The notes below the pieces were generated by a model. That model did not search any database. It was not told where the DNA came from and saw only the letters and a program-made list of their open reading frames with translations. From assembly GCF_030582395.1 (NCBI RefSeq), contig NZ_CP104381.1, forward strand, positions 1,798,001 to 1,862,000: 64,000 nucleotides of DNA, written 5' to 3'. The stretch is from Ralstonia pickettii. GTDB taxonomy: Bacteria > Pseudomonadota > Gammaproteobacteria > Burkholderiales > Burkholderiaceae. Shown in pieces: positions 27,638 through 37,853 of this stretch. The position numbers and the translations under genes are program-made. Position 1 is the first letter of the stretch, and each line of letters opens with the position of its first letter.

Positions 27638-28560
27638 TTCTTGGTGAACAAGGCACGCGCGAGGATGTTCAACCCCAGCACACCCAGCGTAATCAGGAAC
27701 ACCCCGGCCCAGGCCAATTGCTGCCACTCGGGGAATGGGCTCATCGCAAACTTGAAGATCACGGTCGGCAGCGTGGCCACCGGCTGATTCAGATCCAGGC
27801 TCCAGAACTGGTTGTTCAGCGCGGTGAAGAGCAGCGGCGCCGTTTCGCCGGCAATGCGGGCCACAGCCAGCAGCACACCGGTAATCACGCCGGCATACGA
27901 CGCCTTCAACGTAATCGACAGGATCATCTTCCACTTGGGCGTGCCAAGCGCCATGGCGGCCTCACGCATTGCGTTGGGCACCAGATTGAGCATGTTCTCG
28001 GTCGTACGCACCACAATCGGAATCTGCAGCAACGCCAGAGCGATCACACCGGCAATGCCCGAGAAGTGCTGCACGCGCGCGACCACGACGGCATACACGA
28101 ACAGGCCGATCACGATCGAAGGTGCCGACAGCAGGATGTCATTGATGAACCGCGTGGCGCTTGCCAGCGGCGAAGTCTTGCCATACTCGGCCAGATAGAT
28201 ACCGGCCAGGATGCCCAGCGGCGTGCCGATCAGCGTGGCCATACCCACCAGCAGGAATGAACCCGCGATGGCGTTGGCAAGGCCGCCTCCCGGCGTATTG
28301 GGTGCCGGCGTCATCTCCGTGAAGAGCGACATCGACAGGCCACCCACGCCCAGCGAAAGCGTGGTCCACAGGATCCAGGTCAGCCACACCAGGCCGAAAG
28401 CCATGGCAGCGAGCGACAGTGCCAGCGCAATCCCGTTGATGTTGCGGCGGCGCGCCTGCAGGCGCGCCTTGATCTTGTCAGAGTCGGCGCGAACGGCAGG
28501 AATGGAAGACGTGCGCATGGTGTTGGGTCTCATAGCGTCAGGCAGATCGCGTTGGTTCAC
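27634..28560 (-). CDS. pstA: Phosphate ABC transporter permease PstA
   Basis: A 308-residue permease with about six hydrophobic helices after a basic N-terminal tail and the EAA-type loop [21 protein letters not shown]. It forms the phosphate channel with PstC. The GTG start at 28560 overlaps the pstC stop (GTGA), a coupled start; an ATG at 28530 is an alternative. Confidence 0.94.
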   Translation of the reverse strand: MNQRDLPDAMRPNTMRTSSIPAVRADSDKIKARLQARRRNINGIALALSLAAMAFGLVWLTWILWTTLSLGVGGLSMSLFTEMTPAPNTPGGGLANAIAGSFLLVGMATLIGTPLGILAGIYLAEYGKTSPLASATRFINDILLSAPSIVIGLFVYAVVVARVQHFSGIAGVIALALLQIPIVVRTTENMLNLVPNAMREAAMALGTPKWKMILSITLKASYAGVITGVLLAVARIAGETAPLLFTALNNQFWSLDLNQPVATLPTVIFKFAMSPFPEWQQLAWAGVFLITLGVLGLNILARALFTKK

Positions 28561-29531
28561 TTTTGACCCTCGCCCTTCTGCAGGCGCAGAAGCAGCAGCT
28601 TGGACGCCGCCAGCACGATGAACGTGATGACGAACAGGATCAAGCCCAGCTCCATGAGCGCCGCGGTGTGCAGGCCCTGGCCCGCTTCCGCAAATTCATT
28701 GGCCAGCGCCGAAGTGATGCTGTTGCCCGGCGAGAACAACGACGCATCGGACAGCAGGTTGGTGTTGCCGATCACGAACGTGACCGCCATGGTCTCGCCC
28801 AGCGCACGGCCCAAGCCCAGCATCACACCACCGATCACACCAGCCTTGGTGTACGGCAGCACCACGTTCCACATGACTTCCCACGTCGTGCAGCCGACAC
28901 CGTAAGCCGACTCCTTGAGCAGCGTCGGCGTGATTTCGAACACGTCGCGCATCACCGCCGAGATGTACGGGATGATCATGATCGCCAGGATCACGCCCGC
29001 GCACAGCAAGCCGATGCCGATCGGCGCGCCCTGGAACAGCGCCCCGATGACAGGAACCTTGCCGACGGTCGCGGCCAGCGGCTTTTGGAAGTACTCGCCG
29101 AAGATCGGCGCAAACACGAGCAGGCCCCACATGCCGTAGACGATGGACGGCACTGCGGCGAGCAACTCGATGGCGGTACCGAGCGGTCGGCGCAGCCAGG
29201 CCGGCGACAGCTCAGTCAAAAACAGGGCAATGCCGAAGCTCACGGGCACGGCAATGATGAGCGCGATCAACGATGTGACCAGGGTGCCGTAGACGGGCAC
29301 CAGCGCGCCATAAATATCGGAGGGCGGATCCCACTCCGAATTCCACAGGAACGACAGGCCGAATTTCTGGATCGTGGGCCAGGAACTGATGATGAGCGAG
29401 ATGATGATGCCGCCCAGGAGCAACAGCGTAACGATTGCGGCAAGGCGGGTCAGACCGCCAAACACCAGATCGCCAAGGCGGCTGGGTGCGCGCATACGGG
29501 AAGCGCCGGAGGAATCAGAGAGCGTGGCCAT
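28557..29531 (-). CDS. pstC: Phosphate ABC transporter permease PstC
   Basis: A 324-residue permease with about six helices and the EAA-type loop [21 protein letters not shown]. The N-terminus carries a 25-residue polar, basic lead before the first helix. It follows pstS after a 123-base gap that holds a strong G/C hairpin, which may set the ratio of binding protein to membrane subunits. Confidence 0.95.
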   Translation of the reverse strand: MATLSDSSGASRMRAPSRLGDLVFGGLTRLAAIVTLLLLGGIIISLIISSWPTIQKFGLSFLWNSEWDPPSDIYGALVPVYGTLVTSLIALIIAVPVSFGIALFLTELSPAWLRRPLGTAIELLAAVPSIVYGMWGLLVFAPIFGEYFQKPLAATVGKVPVIGALFQGAPIGIGLLCAGVILAIMIIPYISAVMRDVFEITPTLLKESAYGVGCTTWEVMWNVVLPYTKAGVIGGVMLGLGRALGETMAVTFVIGNTNLLSDASLFSPGNSITSALANEFAEAGQGLHTAALMELGLILFVITFIVLAASKLLLLRLQKGEGQK

Positions 29532-29570
29532 GAGGGAAACCGGTCAGCCGTGAAAGAAGCTTTTGGAATG

Positions 29571-29610
29571 ATGCGGGGGGGGGGTCGGCTCTTACCGCCC
29601 CCCCCCGCAC
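29571..29610. repeat. Homopolymer G10/C9 hairpin between pstS and pstC
   Basis: A run of ten G (29575-29584) faces a run of nine C (29598-29606), extended by GC/GC, across a 13-base loop. The transcript from pstS to pstC would fold into a very stable hairpin. No T-run follows on the minus strand, so it looks like an mRNA stability or attenuation element. Slippage of the homopolymers is likely. Confidence 0.7.
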
Positions 29611-29654
29611 GTTGTGCTGCACCTACTTATGAGCCGTTATGCAGCAGGCAACGA

Positions 29655-30689
29655 TCATTGGTTGTAGACAACCTTGCCCGATGCATCCTTCACGCTCGAC
29701 TTCCAGGTTGCGCGGATCTGGTTCTTGACAGCGTCCGGCAGCGGCACGTAGTCCAGGCTCTTGGCAGCGTCGTCGCCGCCCTTGTACGCCCAGTCGAAGA
29801 ACTTCATGACTTCAGCGCCCTGCTCCGGCTTGGCTTGCGTCTTGTGCAACAGGATGAACGTTGCGCCGGCGATCGGCCATGCGTCCTTGCCCGGCTCGTC
29901 CGTCAGGATCTGGTAGTACGACTTGCTCCACTCGGCGCCGGCGGCTGCGGCCTTGAAGGCTTCAGCGGTCGGTTGCACGGTGGCGCCGGCCTTGTTCTGC
30001 AGATTCACGTACGTCATCTTGTTCTGCTTGGCGTAGGCGTACTCAACGTAGCCGACTGCACCACCCAGACGCTGCACGAACGCGGCCACGCCTTCGTTGC
30101 CCTTGCCGCCCGTACCGGTCGGCCAGTTCACGGTCGTGCCTTCACCGACCTTGCTCTTCCACTCGGCGTTCACCTTCGACAGATAGTTCGTGAAGATGAA
30201 CGAGGTGCCCGAACCGTCGGCACGGCGCACCACCAGGATGTCCTGGTCCGGCAGCTTGGCCTTCGGGTTCAGCTTGGCGATGGCCGGATCATTCCACTTC
30301 TTGATCTTGCCCAGGTAGATGTCGCCCAGCAATTGGCCGTTCAGCGTCAGTTCGCCCGGCTTCACGCCCGGCAGGTTGATCACAGGCACCACGCCGCCGA
30401 TCACCGTCGGGAACTGGATCAGACCATCCTTGGCCAGCTCTTCGTCCTTCAACGGCATGTCCGATGCGCCGAAGTCCACGGTCTTGGCAGTGATCTGCTT
30501 GATGCCACCCGACGAACCGATACCTTGGTAGTTCACCTTGGTGTTGGTCGCCTTGTTGTAGTCGGCCGCCCACTTGTTGTAGACGGGTGCCGGGAACGTT
30601 GCGCCAGCGCCGGTGATGTCGACAGCAAATGCGGCACCAGCAAAAGCCAGTGCAGCCACGCCAGCGAGTGCGGTTTTGACCAGTTTCAT
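29655..30689 (-). CDS. pstS: Periplasmic phosphate-binding protein PstS
   Basis: A 344-residue precursor with a signal peptide of about 22 residues ending [10 protein letters not shown], then the PstS motifs [38 protein letters not shown] and [17 protein letters not shown]. It captures phosphate for PstCAB. Two Pho boxes lie upstream, the nearer one within the leader. It is the first gene of the pst-pho series. Confidence 0.97.
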   Translation of the reverse strand: MKLVKTALAGVAALAFAGAAFAVDITGAGATFPAPVYNKWAADYNKATNTKVNYQGIGSSGGIKQITAKTVDFGASDMPLKDEELAKDGLIQFPTVIGGVVPVINLPGVKPGELTLNGQLLGDIYLGKIKKWNDPAIAKLNPKAKLPDQDILVVRRADGSGTSFIFTNYLSKVNAEWKSKVGEGTTVNWPTGTGGKGNEGVAAFVQRLGGAVGYVEYAYAKQNKMTYVNLQNKAGATVQPTAEAFKAAAAGAEWSKSYYQILTDEPGKDAWPIAGATFILLHKTQAKPEQGAEVMKFFDWAYKGGDDAAKSLDYVPLPDAVKNQIRATWKSSVKDASGKVVYNQ

Positions 30690-30715
30690 GAGTTCTCCAG
30701 AGGAGCGGTTGAGCG

Positions 30716-30733
30716 ATGACAGATTTTTGACAC
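30716..30733 (-). promoter_or_regulatory. Second Pho box, in the pstS leader
   Basis: On the minus strand GTGTCAA-AAAT-CTGTCAT has a perfect second half-site. It lies downstream of the predicted -10 box, between the promoter and the pstS ATG, an unusual place for an activating site. Confidence 0.65.
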
Positions 30734-30737
30734 CCGA

Positions 30738-30771
30738 ACTTTAGGCCGCCCAAATGACAGTTCTGTGACAA
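30738..30771 (-). promoter_or_regulatory. Pho box promoter of pstS
   Basis: On the minus strand TTGTCAC-AGAA-CTGTCAT (30754-30771) is a near-perfect Pho box. TAAAGT (30738-30743) follows after 10 bases as the -10 box, the standard PhoB-activated layout. Confidence 0.85.
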
Positions 30772-30824
30772 CACGAAAACTTCTCATAACTGACCTGCAA
30801 GGCACGAAAGTCGACTTGTGCGCA

Positions 30825-30857
30825 TAAAAAAAGCGGCCCGAAGGCCGCTTTTCTTTG
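30825..30857 (-). terminator. Terminator after glmM
   Basis: On the minus strand AAAGCGGCC pairs with GGCCGCTTT around TTCG, followed by a long T-run. Confidence 0.9.
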
Positions 30858-30880
30858 TTTTTGCTTGATCTGGCAGCAAT

Positions 30881-32224
30881 TTACTGCAACGTGGCGGCAA
30901 GACGCTCCGCATGTTGATTGGCCATGTCGGCATCCTGCGCTTCCACCATCACGCGAACGACGGGCTCCGTCCCCGAAGGACGAATCAGCACGCGCCCCTT
31001 GCCATCGAGCTCGGCCTCGCTGGTCTTCAACGCTGCCTGCAAACCCGCGTGCGACTTCCAGTCGAAGCCCTTTTCGACCCGCACATTGATGAGTTTTTGG
31101 GGGAATAGGCGCACGCCGTCCAGCATCTGGTCGAGCGTCTGGCCGCTACGGCGCAATGCCGCAAGCACCTGCAGCGCCGAGATGATGCCGTCGCCCGTGC
31201 TGTGCTTGTCCAGGCAAAGCAAGTGGCCCGAGCCCTCCCCGCCCAGCAGCCAACCATTCTTCTTCAGCTCTTCCAGCACATAGCGGTCGCCCACCTTGGC
31301 ACGGACGAACTCCACGCCCTGCGCCTTGAGCGCCAGTTCCACGGCAAGATTCGTCATGAGCGTACCAACGGCGCCGGGCACTGCCTGGCCGGCAGCGCGG
31401 CGCGCCTGCACCATCACATAGAGCAGCTCGTCGCCGTTGTAGAGGCGGCCATTGCGATCCACCACTTGCAGGCGGTCGGCATCGCCGTCGAAGGCCAGGC
31501 CAATATCGGCGCCATGCTCGCGCGTGGCCTCCACCAGCTTGCCCGGCGCCGTCGCGCCATAGCCGTCGTTGATGTTGCGGCCATTCGGCTGGTTACCGAT
31601 CGACACCACATCCGCGCCCAGTTCATGGAAGACGTGAGGGGCGATGTGATAAGCCGCGCCATGCGCGCTGTCCAGCACGACCTTCATGCCGAACAGGTTC
31701 AGATCGCTTGGGAACGTGCTCTTGCAGAACTCGATGTAGCGCCCCGCAGCATCCTCGATCCGGCGGGCGCGGCCCAGCGCATCGGACGCGGCGTACGCCA
31801 TCGGCTTTTCCAGTTCGGCTTCGATCTGCAGTTCCGTCTCATCCGGGAGTTTGTCGCCGGTGGCCGAGAAGAACTTGATGCCGTTGTCGTAGTACGGGTT
31901 GTGTGACGCAGAAATCACCACACCGGCCGACAGCCGCAAAGCGCGCGTCAGATACGCCACGCCCGGCGTGGGCAGCGGTCCGCTCATCAGCACATCGACA
32001 CCGGCTGCGGTAAAGCCTGCTTCCAGCGCGGCTTCCAGCATGTAACCCGACAGGCGCGTGTCCTTGCCGATCAGCACAGTGGGACGGCCGTGGCCATGCG
32101 CTTCGCCCCCGTGGGCCAGCACGCGGCCGGCGGCATAACCCAGACGCAACACGAAATCCGGCGTGATCGGGCTTTCACCGACACGCCCACGGATGCCGTC
32201 GGTGCCGAAATACTTCCTGGACAT
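30881..32224 (-). CDS. glmM: Phosphoglucosamine mutase
   Basis: A 447-residue alpha-D-phosphohexomutase. The N-terminal [13 protein letters not shown], the phospho-serine S107 loop ([18 protein letters not shown]), the metal loop AFDGDADR and the C-terminal phosphate-binding [12 protein letters not shown] are present. It converts glucosamine-6-P to glucosamine-1-P for peptidoglycan and LPS. It follows folP, as in the conserved bacterial order ftsH-folP-glmM. A GGAGAG site precedes the ATG. Confidence 0.97.
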   Translation of the reverse strand: MSRKYFGTDGIRGRVGESPITPDFVLRLGYAAGRVLAHGGEAHGHGRPTVLIGKDTRLSGYMLEAALEAGFTAAGVDVLMSGPLPTPGVAYLTRALRLSAGVVISASHNPYYDNGIKFFSATGDKLPDETELQIEAELEKPMAYAASDALGRARRIEDAAGRYIEFCKSTFPSDLNLFGMKVVLDSAHGAAYHIAPHVFHELGADVVSIGNQPNGRNINDGYGATAPGKLVEATREHGADIGLAFDGDADRLQVVDRNGRLYNGDELLYVMVQARRAAGQAVPGAVGTLMTNLAVELALKAQGVEFVRAKVGDRYVLEELKKNGWLLGGEGSGHLLCLDKHSTGDGIISALQVLAALRRSGQTLDQMLDGVRLFPQKLINVRVEKGFDWKSHAGLQAALKTSEAELDGKGRVLIRPSGTEPVVRVMVEAQDADMANQHAERLAATLQ

Positions 32225-32331
32225 GGGAGTCTCTCCTGGAGAATGTTTCTTTGTTTGTTTGTAAGGCGCCGGCCATCGCCGGGCAATCCTCTATTCGCTT
32301 GACCCCCGGCCGCGTGAGGCCGGGACGGCTG

Positions 32332-33207
32332 TCAGGCCAGTGGCGGATTTACGCGCTCATGACGCATGGCCCACCAAAGTTGAATCGCTTCCACGGTCGG
32401 CCGCACGTCGTGCACGCGCACGATGAACGCACCCCGCTCCACCGCCAGCAGCGCTGCCGCCACACTGACGGTGAGGCGTTCGGCAGGCGGTTTGCCACCA
32501 AGCACGGCACCCAGTGTAGATTTGCGCGACAAGCCGGCCAACAGCGGCAAACCGATCCGCCCGAACTCCGCCAGGCGATTGAGCATGGTGAGATTGTGAT
32601 CCGGCGTCTTGCCAAAGCCAAATCCCGGATCCAATGAGATACGCTCGGCCGCAACGCCGGCAGCCACCAGCGCCTCCGTCTGCGCGCGGAGGAAAGCCGC
32701 CACCTCGCCCATCAGATCGGCATAACTGGGCGCTTCCTGCATCGTTTCGGGATCGCGCTGCATGTGCATGACACACAGGCCCGCGTTGCCCTTGGTCACA
32801 GCTTCAATCGCGCCAGGCCGGCGAAAGCCCCAGATATCGTTGATCAGGTCGGCGCCTGCGTCCAGCGTGGCGCGCATCACTTCGGGCTTGTAGGTATCGA
32901 TCGACAGCGGTTTGCCGCAATCGCCCAATGCCTCGACGATGGGCATCACACGATCCAACTCGGCTTGCAGGCCGAGCGGCTCGGCGCCCGGCCGACTCGA
33001 TTCGCCGCCGATGTCGATCATGTCGACGCCTTCGGCGATCAATTGCTCAGCGTGGCGCAAGGCTGCATCACGCGTCGCGTGCTGCCCGCCATCGGAAAAC
33101 GAGTCGGGCGTAACGTTCAGAATGCCCATGACCAGCGGGCGCCGATCCCGCGCGTAACGGAAACGGCCACATTGGAAGTGTGTGGTGGTCGGAGTGGAGG
33201 CAGACAA
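32332..33207 (-). CDS. folP: Dihydropteroate synthase
   Basis: A 291-residue TIM-barrel enzyme of folate synthesis. Motifs: VMGILNVTPDSFSDGG, MIDIGGESSRPGA, LSIDTYKPEVMRATL, DPGFGFGKTPDHN and GLSRKSTLG. It joins p-aminobenzoate to dihydropterin pyrophosphate and is the sulfonamide target. The start appears to be TTG at 33207; the next in-frame ATG is inside the first conserved motif. No strong ribosome site is visible, so the exact start is uncertain. Confidence 0.95.
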   Translation of the reverse strand: MSASTPTTTHFQCGRFRYARDRRPLVMGILNVTPDSFSDGGQHATRDAALRHAEQLIAEGVDMIDIGGESSRPGAEPLGLQAELDRVMPIVEALGDCGKPLSIDTYKPEVMRATLDAGADLINDIWGFRRPGAIEAVTKGNAGLCVMHMQRDPETMQEAPSYADLMGEVAAFLRAQTEALVAAGVAAERISLDPGFGFGKTPDHNLTMLNRLAEFGRIGLPLLAGLSRKSTLGAVLGGKPPAERLTVSVAAALLAVERGAFIVRVHDVRPTVEAIQLWWAMRHERVNPPLA

Positions 33208-33271
33208 GATAGATGGACGGAAATGCTGCGCAGGACCGGAATGCTACGCTAAGCCCGCCAGAAAGCGCCAA

Positions 33272-33300
33272 CAAAAAAGCCGGTGCACTTGCACCGGCTC
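33272..33300 (-). terminator. Terminator after ftsH
   Basis: On the minus strand GAGCCGGTGC and GCACCGGCTT form a perfect stem with a 4-base loop, followed by TTTTTTG. Confidence 0.88.
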
Positions 33301-33340
33301 TTCCGCGTCGCCCCGGAGGCGACAAACTAATGGGACGTCA

Positions 33341-35227
33341 TTACGCCGTGGCGGGCACGTTGCCCGGGGTCACGCCAGCCGGCGTACCGCCGCCCGGCGG
33401 GGTGCTTCCGCCACCGGTCGAGCCGTAGCGCGGCGGGCGCGGCGGCTTGCCTTCCATAATGTCATTGACTTGGTCTGCGTCGATGGTTTCCCACTCGAGC
33501 AGCGCCGCAGTCATGGCTTCGACCTTGTCCCGATTCGCTTCGAGCAAGCCCTTCGCCAAGGCGTACTGCTCGTCGACAATACGGCGAATCTCCGAATCCA
33601 CCTTCTGCTGAGTGGCCTCGGACACGGTCTTCGATGCCATGCGACCGAAGAAGCCGTCCTGCTCCGTATCGACATAAACCATGGTGCCGAGTGCATCGCT
33701 CATGCCATAGCGCGTCACCATGTCGCGGGCCATCTTCGTAGCACGCTCGAAATCGTTGGAAGCGCCGGTACTCATCGCACCCAGGAACACCTCTTCCGCG
33801 GCGCGGCCACCAAACAGGATGGCGACCTCTTCGAGCATCGTGTCCTTGTAGGCGTAGTGCTTGTCGTGCTCCGGCAGCTGCCAGGTCAGACCGCCAGCCC
33901 AGCCGCGCGGCATGATCGTGACCTTGTGCACCGGATCAGCCTTCGGCAGCAGCTTGGCCACCACCGCATGGCCCGACTCGTGGTACGCCGTAGCGCGGCG
34001 CTCCTCTTCGCGGATCACGGCCGACTTGCGCTCCGGACCCATGTAGATCTTGTCCTTCGCGTCTTCGAAGTCCTGCATGTCCACTACGCGCTTGTTGCGG
34101 CGTGCAGCAAACAGCGCAGCTTCGTTGACCAGGTTGGCGAGATCGGCGCCCGAGAAGCCCGGCGTGCCACGCGCCAGCACCGATGCATCGACGTCGTTGC
34201 CGATCGGCACCTTGCGCATGTGGACCTTGAGAATCTGCTCGCGGCCACGGATATCGGGCAGCCCGACGTAAACCTGACGATCAAAGCGGCCCGGACGCAG
34301 CAGCGCCTTGTCGAGCACGTCTGCACGGTTCGTTGCGGCGATCACGATGACGCCCGAGTTGGCCTCAAAGCCGTCCATCTCGACCAGCATCTGGTTCAGG
34401 GTCTGCTCGCGCTCATCGTTGCCGCCACCCATCCCGGCGCCACGATGACGGCCAACGGCATCGATTTCATCGATAAAGACGATGCAGGGCGCCTGCTTCT
34501 TGGCGTTTTCGAACATGTCGCGCACGCGGGCCGCGCCCACACCGACGAACATTTCAACGAAGTCCGAACCGGAGATGCTGAAGAAAGGCACCTTGGCCTC
34601 ACCGGCAATGGCGCGCGCCAGCAGCGTCTTACCCGTACCCGGAGGGCCCACAAGCAGTACGCCGCGTGGGATACGCCCGCCCAGCTTCTGGAATTTCTGC
34701 GGATCTTTCAGGAAGTCGACCAGTTCGACGACTTCTTCCTTCGATTCATCGCAGCCCGCCACGTCGGCAAACGTGACGCTGTTGTTGTTCTCATCGATCA
34801 ACCGTGCCCTGGACTTGCCGAACGAGAAGGCACCGCCTTTCCCGCCGCCCTGCATCTGCCGCATCATGTAGAACCAGAACACGATGATCAGCAGCGTCGG
34901 GCCGAGGTAGTAAAGCGCGGTAAGGAGCACACCTTGCTCCTCTTCCGCCTTGCCGGTCACCTGCACGCCGTACTTCATCAGGTCGCCGACCATCCAGATG
35001 TCGCCCGGCGAGATGATCGAATACTTGTTGCCCTCGTTCGGCGTGACCAACAACGTACGGCCCTGGACCTCGACGCGCTTGACCTTGCCGGCCTTTGCAT
35101 CGTCCATGAATTGCGAGTACGTCACACCTTCTTGGGCGCGGGGCTTGTCGAACTGCTTGAAGACGGTGAACAGCACCAAGGCAATCACCAGCCAGATGGC
35201 CGCCTTCTGAAACCAGTTGTTATTCAA
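33341..35227 (-). CDS. ftsH: ATP-dependent zinc metalloprotease FtsH
   Basis: A 628-residue membrane protease. Two helices (about 8-24 and 104-124) flank a periplasmic loop; the AAA+ domain has Walker A at 194-201 (GPPGTGKT), Walker B FIDEID and the second region of homology; the zinc site HESGH is at 416-420. The C-terminus ends in a glycine/proline-rich tail. It degrades LpxC, SecY and misfolded membrane proteins. The start is TTG at 35227 with an ideal AAGGAG seven bases before it. rlmE lies upstream on the same strand, the conserved rlmE-ftsH pairing. Confidence 0.97.
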   Translation of the reverse strand: MNNNWFQKAAIWLVIALVLFTVFKQFDKPRAQEGVTYSQFMDDAKAGKVKRVEVQGRTLLVTPNEGNKYSIISPGDIWMVGDLMKYGVQVTGKAEEEQGVLLTALYYLGPTLLIIVFWFYMMRQMQGGGKGGAFSFGKSRARLIDENNNSVTFADVAGCDESKEEVVELVDFLKDPQKFQKLGGRIPRGVLLVGPPGTGKTLLARAIAGEAKVPFFSISGSDFVEMFVGVGAARVRDMFENAKKQAPCIVFIDEIDAVGRHRGAGMGGGNDEREQTLNQMLVEMDGFEANSGVIVIAATNRADVLDKALLRPGRFDRQVYVGLPDIRGREQILKVHMRKVPIGNDVDASVLARGTPGFSGADLANLVNEAALFAARRNKRVVDMQDFEDAKDKIYMGPERKSAVIREEERRATAYHESGHAVVAKLLPKADPVHKVTIMPRGWAGGLTWQLPEHDKHYAYKDTMLEEVAILFGGRAAEEVFLGAMSTGASNDFERATKMARDMVTRYGMSDALGTMVYVDTEQDGFFGRMASKTVSEATQQKVDSEIRRIVDEQYALAKGLLEANRDKVEAMTAALLEWETIDADQVNDIMEGKPPRPPRYGSTGGGSTPPGGGTPAGVTPGNVPATA

Positions 35228-35357
35228 GGCGAGACTCCTTTAGAAATGCCTTGACGGGATGCTTGGCATTGTAATGCACGGACACCGCCGCGGGTTGATT
35301 GCCCGCAAGACCGAAAGACCGCCGTGCCAGCGCGGGCCCCTTCCTGAGTATCGTCCG

Positions 35358-36023
35358 TCAGCCGGAATGCTTGAGCTGGCGGCCCAACAGGAATGTTTCG
35401 GACGATTTGTCGCGGGAGGCTTTAGGCTTGCGCGGCGCCACGATCTTGAAATGACGCTTGAACATCTCGACGATCTGACTATAGCCGCTGCCATGGAAAC
35501 ATTTGATCAGCAGCGCGCCCTCAGGTTTCAGGTGCGCCATGGCAAATTCCACAGCCAGCTCGGCGATGTGCTCCATGCGCGCGGCGTCTGCCGACGCCAC
35601 GCCAGAGAGATTGGGGGCCATATCGGACAAAACAAGGTCCACTTTTCCCCCGCCTGTGGCTTCCAGAACGATTTCTTCGAGTTGACGGAAAACGTCGTCC
35701 TCGCGGAAGTCACCCTGGATGAAGGTGACATCGGCGATGGCTTCCATCGGCAGGATGTCGATGGCGACGATCGCCCCGTCGATCCGGCCGTCTTTGGCGC
35801 GGGGCGAGGCGGCCAGCTTGTTGCGCACGTACTGGCTCCAGCTTCCCGGCGCGGCGCCAAGGTCGACGATGACCTGACCCGGCTTGATGAGCTTGTCCTG
35901 TTCGTCGATCTCTTTCAGCTTGTAGGCCGCACGCGCGCGATAGCCTTCGCGCTGCGCCAGCTTCACGTACGGATCATTGATGTGGTCGTGCAGCCACGAC
36001 TGGTTGAACTTGTTCTTTGCCAT
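35358..36023 (-). CDS. rlmE: 23S rRNA 2'-O-ribose U2552 methyltransferase
   Basis: A 221-residue RrmJ/FtsJ enzyme with SAM motif [14 protein letters not shown] and the K-D-K-E tetrad region ([18 protein letters not shown]). It methylates U2552 of 23S rRNA at a late step of 50S assembly. ATG at 36023 ([10 protein letters not shown]) fits the family; longer upstream frames enter the divergent promoter region. It is divergent from the yhbY gene, with 108 bases between, and 130 bases upstream of ftsH. Confidence 0.96.
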   Translation of the reverse strand: MAKNKFNQSWLHDHINDPYVKLAQREGYRARAAYKLKEIDEQDKLIKPGQVIVDLGAAPGSWSQYVRNKLAASPRAKDGRIDGAIVAIDILPMEAIADVTFIQGDFREDDVFRQLEEIVLEATGGGKVDLVLSDMAPNLSGVASADAARMEHIAELAVEFAMAHLKPEGALLIKCFHGSGYSQIVEMFKRHFKIVAPRKPKASRDKSSETFLLGRQLKHSG

Positions 36024-36131
36024 CGAATTGGTTGCAATTTCGCCCGGATGTAGCGCCAAACATGGCGGCCAGGACTGGTTTTGGCGGATAATACGCGCCG
36101 TTTGTCTCTTTGCGCGATCTCGCCCCCATTT

Positions 36132-36632
36132 ATGCCCGCCCTTATCCTCACCCCTGCCCAACGATCGGAACTGCGCTCAGAAGCGCACGCGTTGAACCCG
36201 GTCGTCATCATCGGTGCGGAGGGTCTGACGAAGGCCGTTCTGGCCGAAATCGACCGCTCGCTGGCGGCCCACGGGCTGATCAAGATTCGCGTCTTCGGTG
36301 ATGATCGCGAAGCCCGCATCGAACTCTATGACACCATCTGCGCCCGCCTGCAGGCTGCCCCGGTACAGCACATCGGCAAGCTGCTGGTGATTTGGCGCGA
36401 GGGTCCGGCGTACTTGAAGGAAAACCAGCCGCGAGACCTCAAGCTGCCTCGCAAGACGACAGTTGGTGCCGGTCCGCGCTCGGTCACCGTGCGCAAGCCG
36501 AACCCGAACAGCGCGCGTCGCCCTAAACCGGTCCGCCTCAGCGTGCTGGGTAACGAACGAGTCACGGCCGGCGGTAACGTCAAGCGTGCCAAACCGCGTC
36601 AAACCAGCCAGAAGAAGAAAGCGCTGTCCTGA
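36132..36632 (+). CDS. yhbY: CRM-domain RNA-binding protein YhbY with C-terminal extension
   Basis: A 166-residue protein. Residues 1-97 are the YhbY/CRM domain ([28 protein letters not shown], with the GxxG loop region), which binds pre-50S ribosomal RNA. The remaining ~70 residues are lysine/arginine/proline-rich and disordered; E. coli YhbY has only the first part. Its position divergent from rlmE, a late 50S methyltransferase, supports a ribosome-assembly role. ATG at 36132 is used; an upstream frame would overlap the promoter region. Confidence 0.9.
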   Translation: MPALILTPAQRSELRSEAHALNPVVIIGAEGLTKAVLAEIDRSLAAHGLIKIRVFGDDREARIELYDTICARLQAAPVQHIGKLLVIWREGPAYLKENQPRDLKLPRKTTVGAGPRSVTVRKPNPNSARRPKPVRLSVLGNERVTAGGNVKRAKPRQTSQKKKALS

Positions 36633-36659
36633 ACCTGCTCGGGAGCCCGCACAGAAAAC

Positions 36660-36688
36660 GACCGGCTTTCCAGCCGGTCTTTTTTTTG
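36660..36688. terminator. Terminator between yhbY and the DUF4149 gene
   Basis: GACCGGCT pairs with AGCCGGTC around TTCC, followed by eight T. It lies between convergent genes; the T-run favours the plus strand. Confidence 0.9.
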
Positions 36689-36693
36689 AGGCC

Positions 36694-37161
36694 TCAGGCG
36701 GTTTGCCGAACGCCGGCCGCCTTCCAGATCAGGGCCAACCCCAGGAGGCTCTGCACCAGATAAAACACGCTCGATATGCCGTGCAACAAGCCGAACTGTG
36801 CGCGATAAGGCGAATCCCCCACCGCCACGCCAAGCGCATCGGCCTGTTCGCGCAGCGAGGCCATGAACGGCTGCAAGCCGAAATAGCCCACCAGCACACA
36901 CAGCAGCATCGCCAGCACGAGCCAGCGCAGCCGCCGGTATCCGGCCTCACCGCGGCGTACCAGCGCCGTGGCAGCCACCAGCAGCAAACACCCAGTCGCC
37001 AGGCCGATCCACGCTTCTGCATGAAACAACCGGCCGGCAATGGAGCCGGCCAACTGGCGATCTCCCAGCATTGCGAACAGCGTCGGCGCGACGATGTAAC
37101 CGATGGTCCAGAGCGAACCACACCATACCGTGGCAAGCAACTGGAAGAAGCGCTGCGGCAT
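36694..37161 (-). CDS. DUF4149-type four-helix membrane protein
   Basis: A 155-residue inner-membrane protein with four hydrophobic helices (about 7-28, 48-66, 78-97, 130-148). The pattern and its place next to greA in Burkholderiales match DUF4149 (TMEM205-like) proteins. Function is unknown. It begins 20 bases downstream of greA on the same strand, so it is probably co-transcribed with it. Confidence 0.85.
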   Translation of the reverse strand: MPQRFFQLLATVWCGSLWTIGYIVAPTLFAMLGDRQLAGSIAGRLFHAEAWIGLATGCLLLVAATALVRRGEAGYRRLRWLVLAMLLCVLVGYFGLQPFMASLREQADALGVAVGDSPYRAQFGLLHGISSVFYLVQSLLGLALIWKAAGVRQTA

Positions 37162-37181
37162 GGTGGTTGTCCCGAATCAGG

Positions 37182-37658
37182 TTAGAGGTACTTGACGGCC
37201 AGCACTTCGTACTCGCGTTCGCCGCCCGGGGCAACCACGGTAGCGACATCGCCTTCGAACTTGCCGATCAACGCACGAGCGATCGGCGAGCTGATCGAAA
37301 TCTTGCCCGTTTCCAGATCAGCCTCATCATCGCCGACGATCTGATACGTGACGGGCTTGCCCGAATCGAGATCTTCCAGATCGATGGTGGCGCCAAAAAC
37401 CACGCGGCCGTCGGCATCCAGCGAAGCCGGATCGATGATCTGCGCAGCGGACAGCTTGCTCTCGATTTCCTGGATGCGGCCTTCGATGAAGCCTTGGCGC
37501 TCCTTGGCAGCATCGTAGTCGGCGTTTTCGGACAGATCGCCCTGGGCACGTGCCTCGGCGATGGCATTGACGACGGCCGGACGCTCCTTGGTCTTCAGAC
37601 GGTGAAGCTCTTCTTTCAGCATCTCGGCACCGCGCTTGGTAATCGGAATGGTGCTCAT
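37182..37658 (-). CDS. greA: Transcription elongation factor GreA
   Basis: A 158-residue Gre factor. The N-terminal coiled coil (about 1-75) ends in the acidic tip [12 protein letters not shown] that enters the RNA polymerase secondary channel; the C-terminal FKBP-like domain contains [14 protein letters not shown]. It rescues backtracked polymerase by stimulating RNA cleavage. It lies downstream of carB with a 195-base gap that should contain its promoter. Confidence 0.96.
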   Translation of the reverse strand: MSTIPITKRGAEMLKEELHRLKTKERPAVVNAIAEARAQGDLSENADYDAAKERQGFIEGRIQEIESKLSAAQIIDPASLDADGRVVFGATIDLEDLDSGKPVTYQIVGDDEADLETGKISISSPIARALIGKFEGDVATVVAPGGEREYEVLAVKYL

Positions 37659-37853
37659 CGTAAGTAATTCGGAATCACAAAAAAATCAGCCGCTGCGAAG
37701 CGGGAGGGCGCGTAGCGCACACCCGCCTGACGGCGGCTGTCGTTGTTTTGACACGGACGCTCTAGTTTAGGCGAACCGTCCGGAGGCGGCAACTGCTCCT
37801 CTCCGGCCGGCTCACCGCGACGCTTTGCCGCGCCGCGGGCCCTGGCGATGGGC

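Noticed and set aside
29571..29610. Rho-independent terminator between pstS and pstC
   Set aside because: The G/C hairpin is strong but has no T-run on the transcribed strand, so it is described as a stability or attenuation element.
28563..30719. A 718-codon open frame on the plus strand across pstC and pstS
   Set aside because: It is antisense to two well-conserved genes, has shadow-like composition (His, Arg, Gln rich) and no ribosome site.
33182..35254. A 690-codon plus-strand open frame over ftsH
   Set aside because: Antisense shadow of ftsH in high-GC DNA; no recognisable domain.
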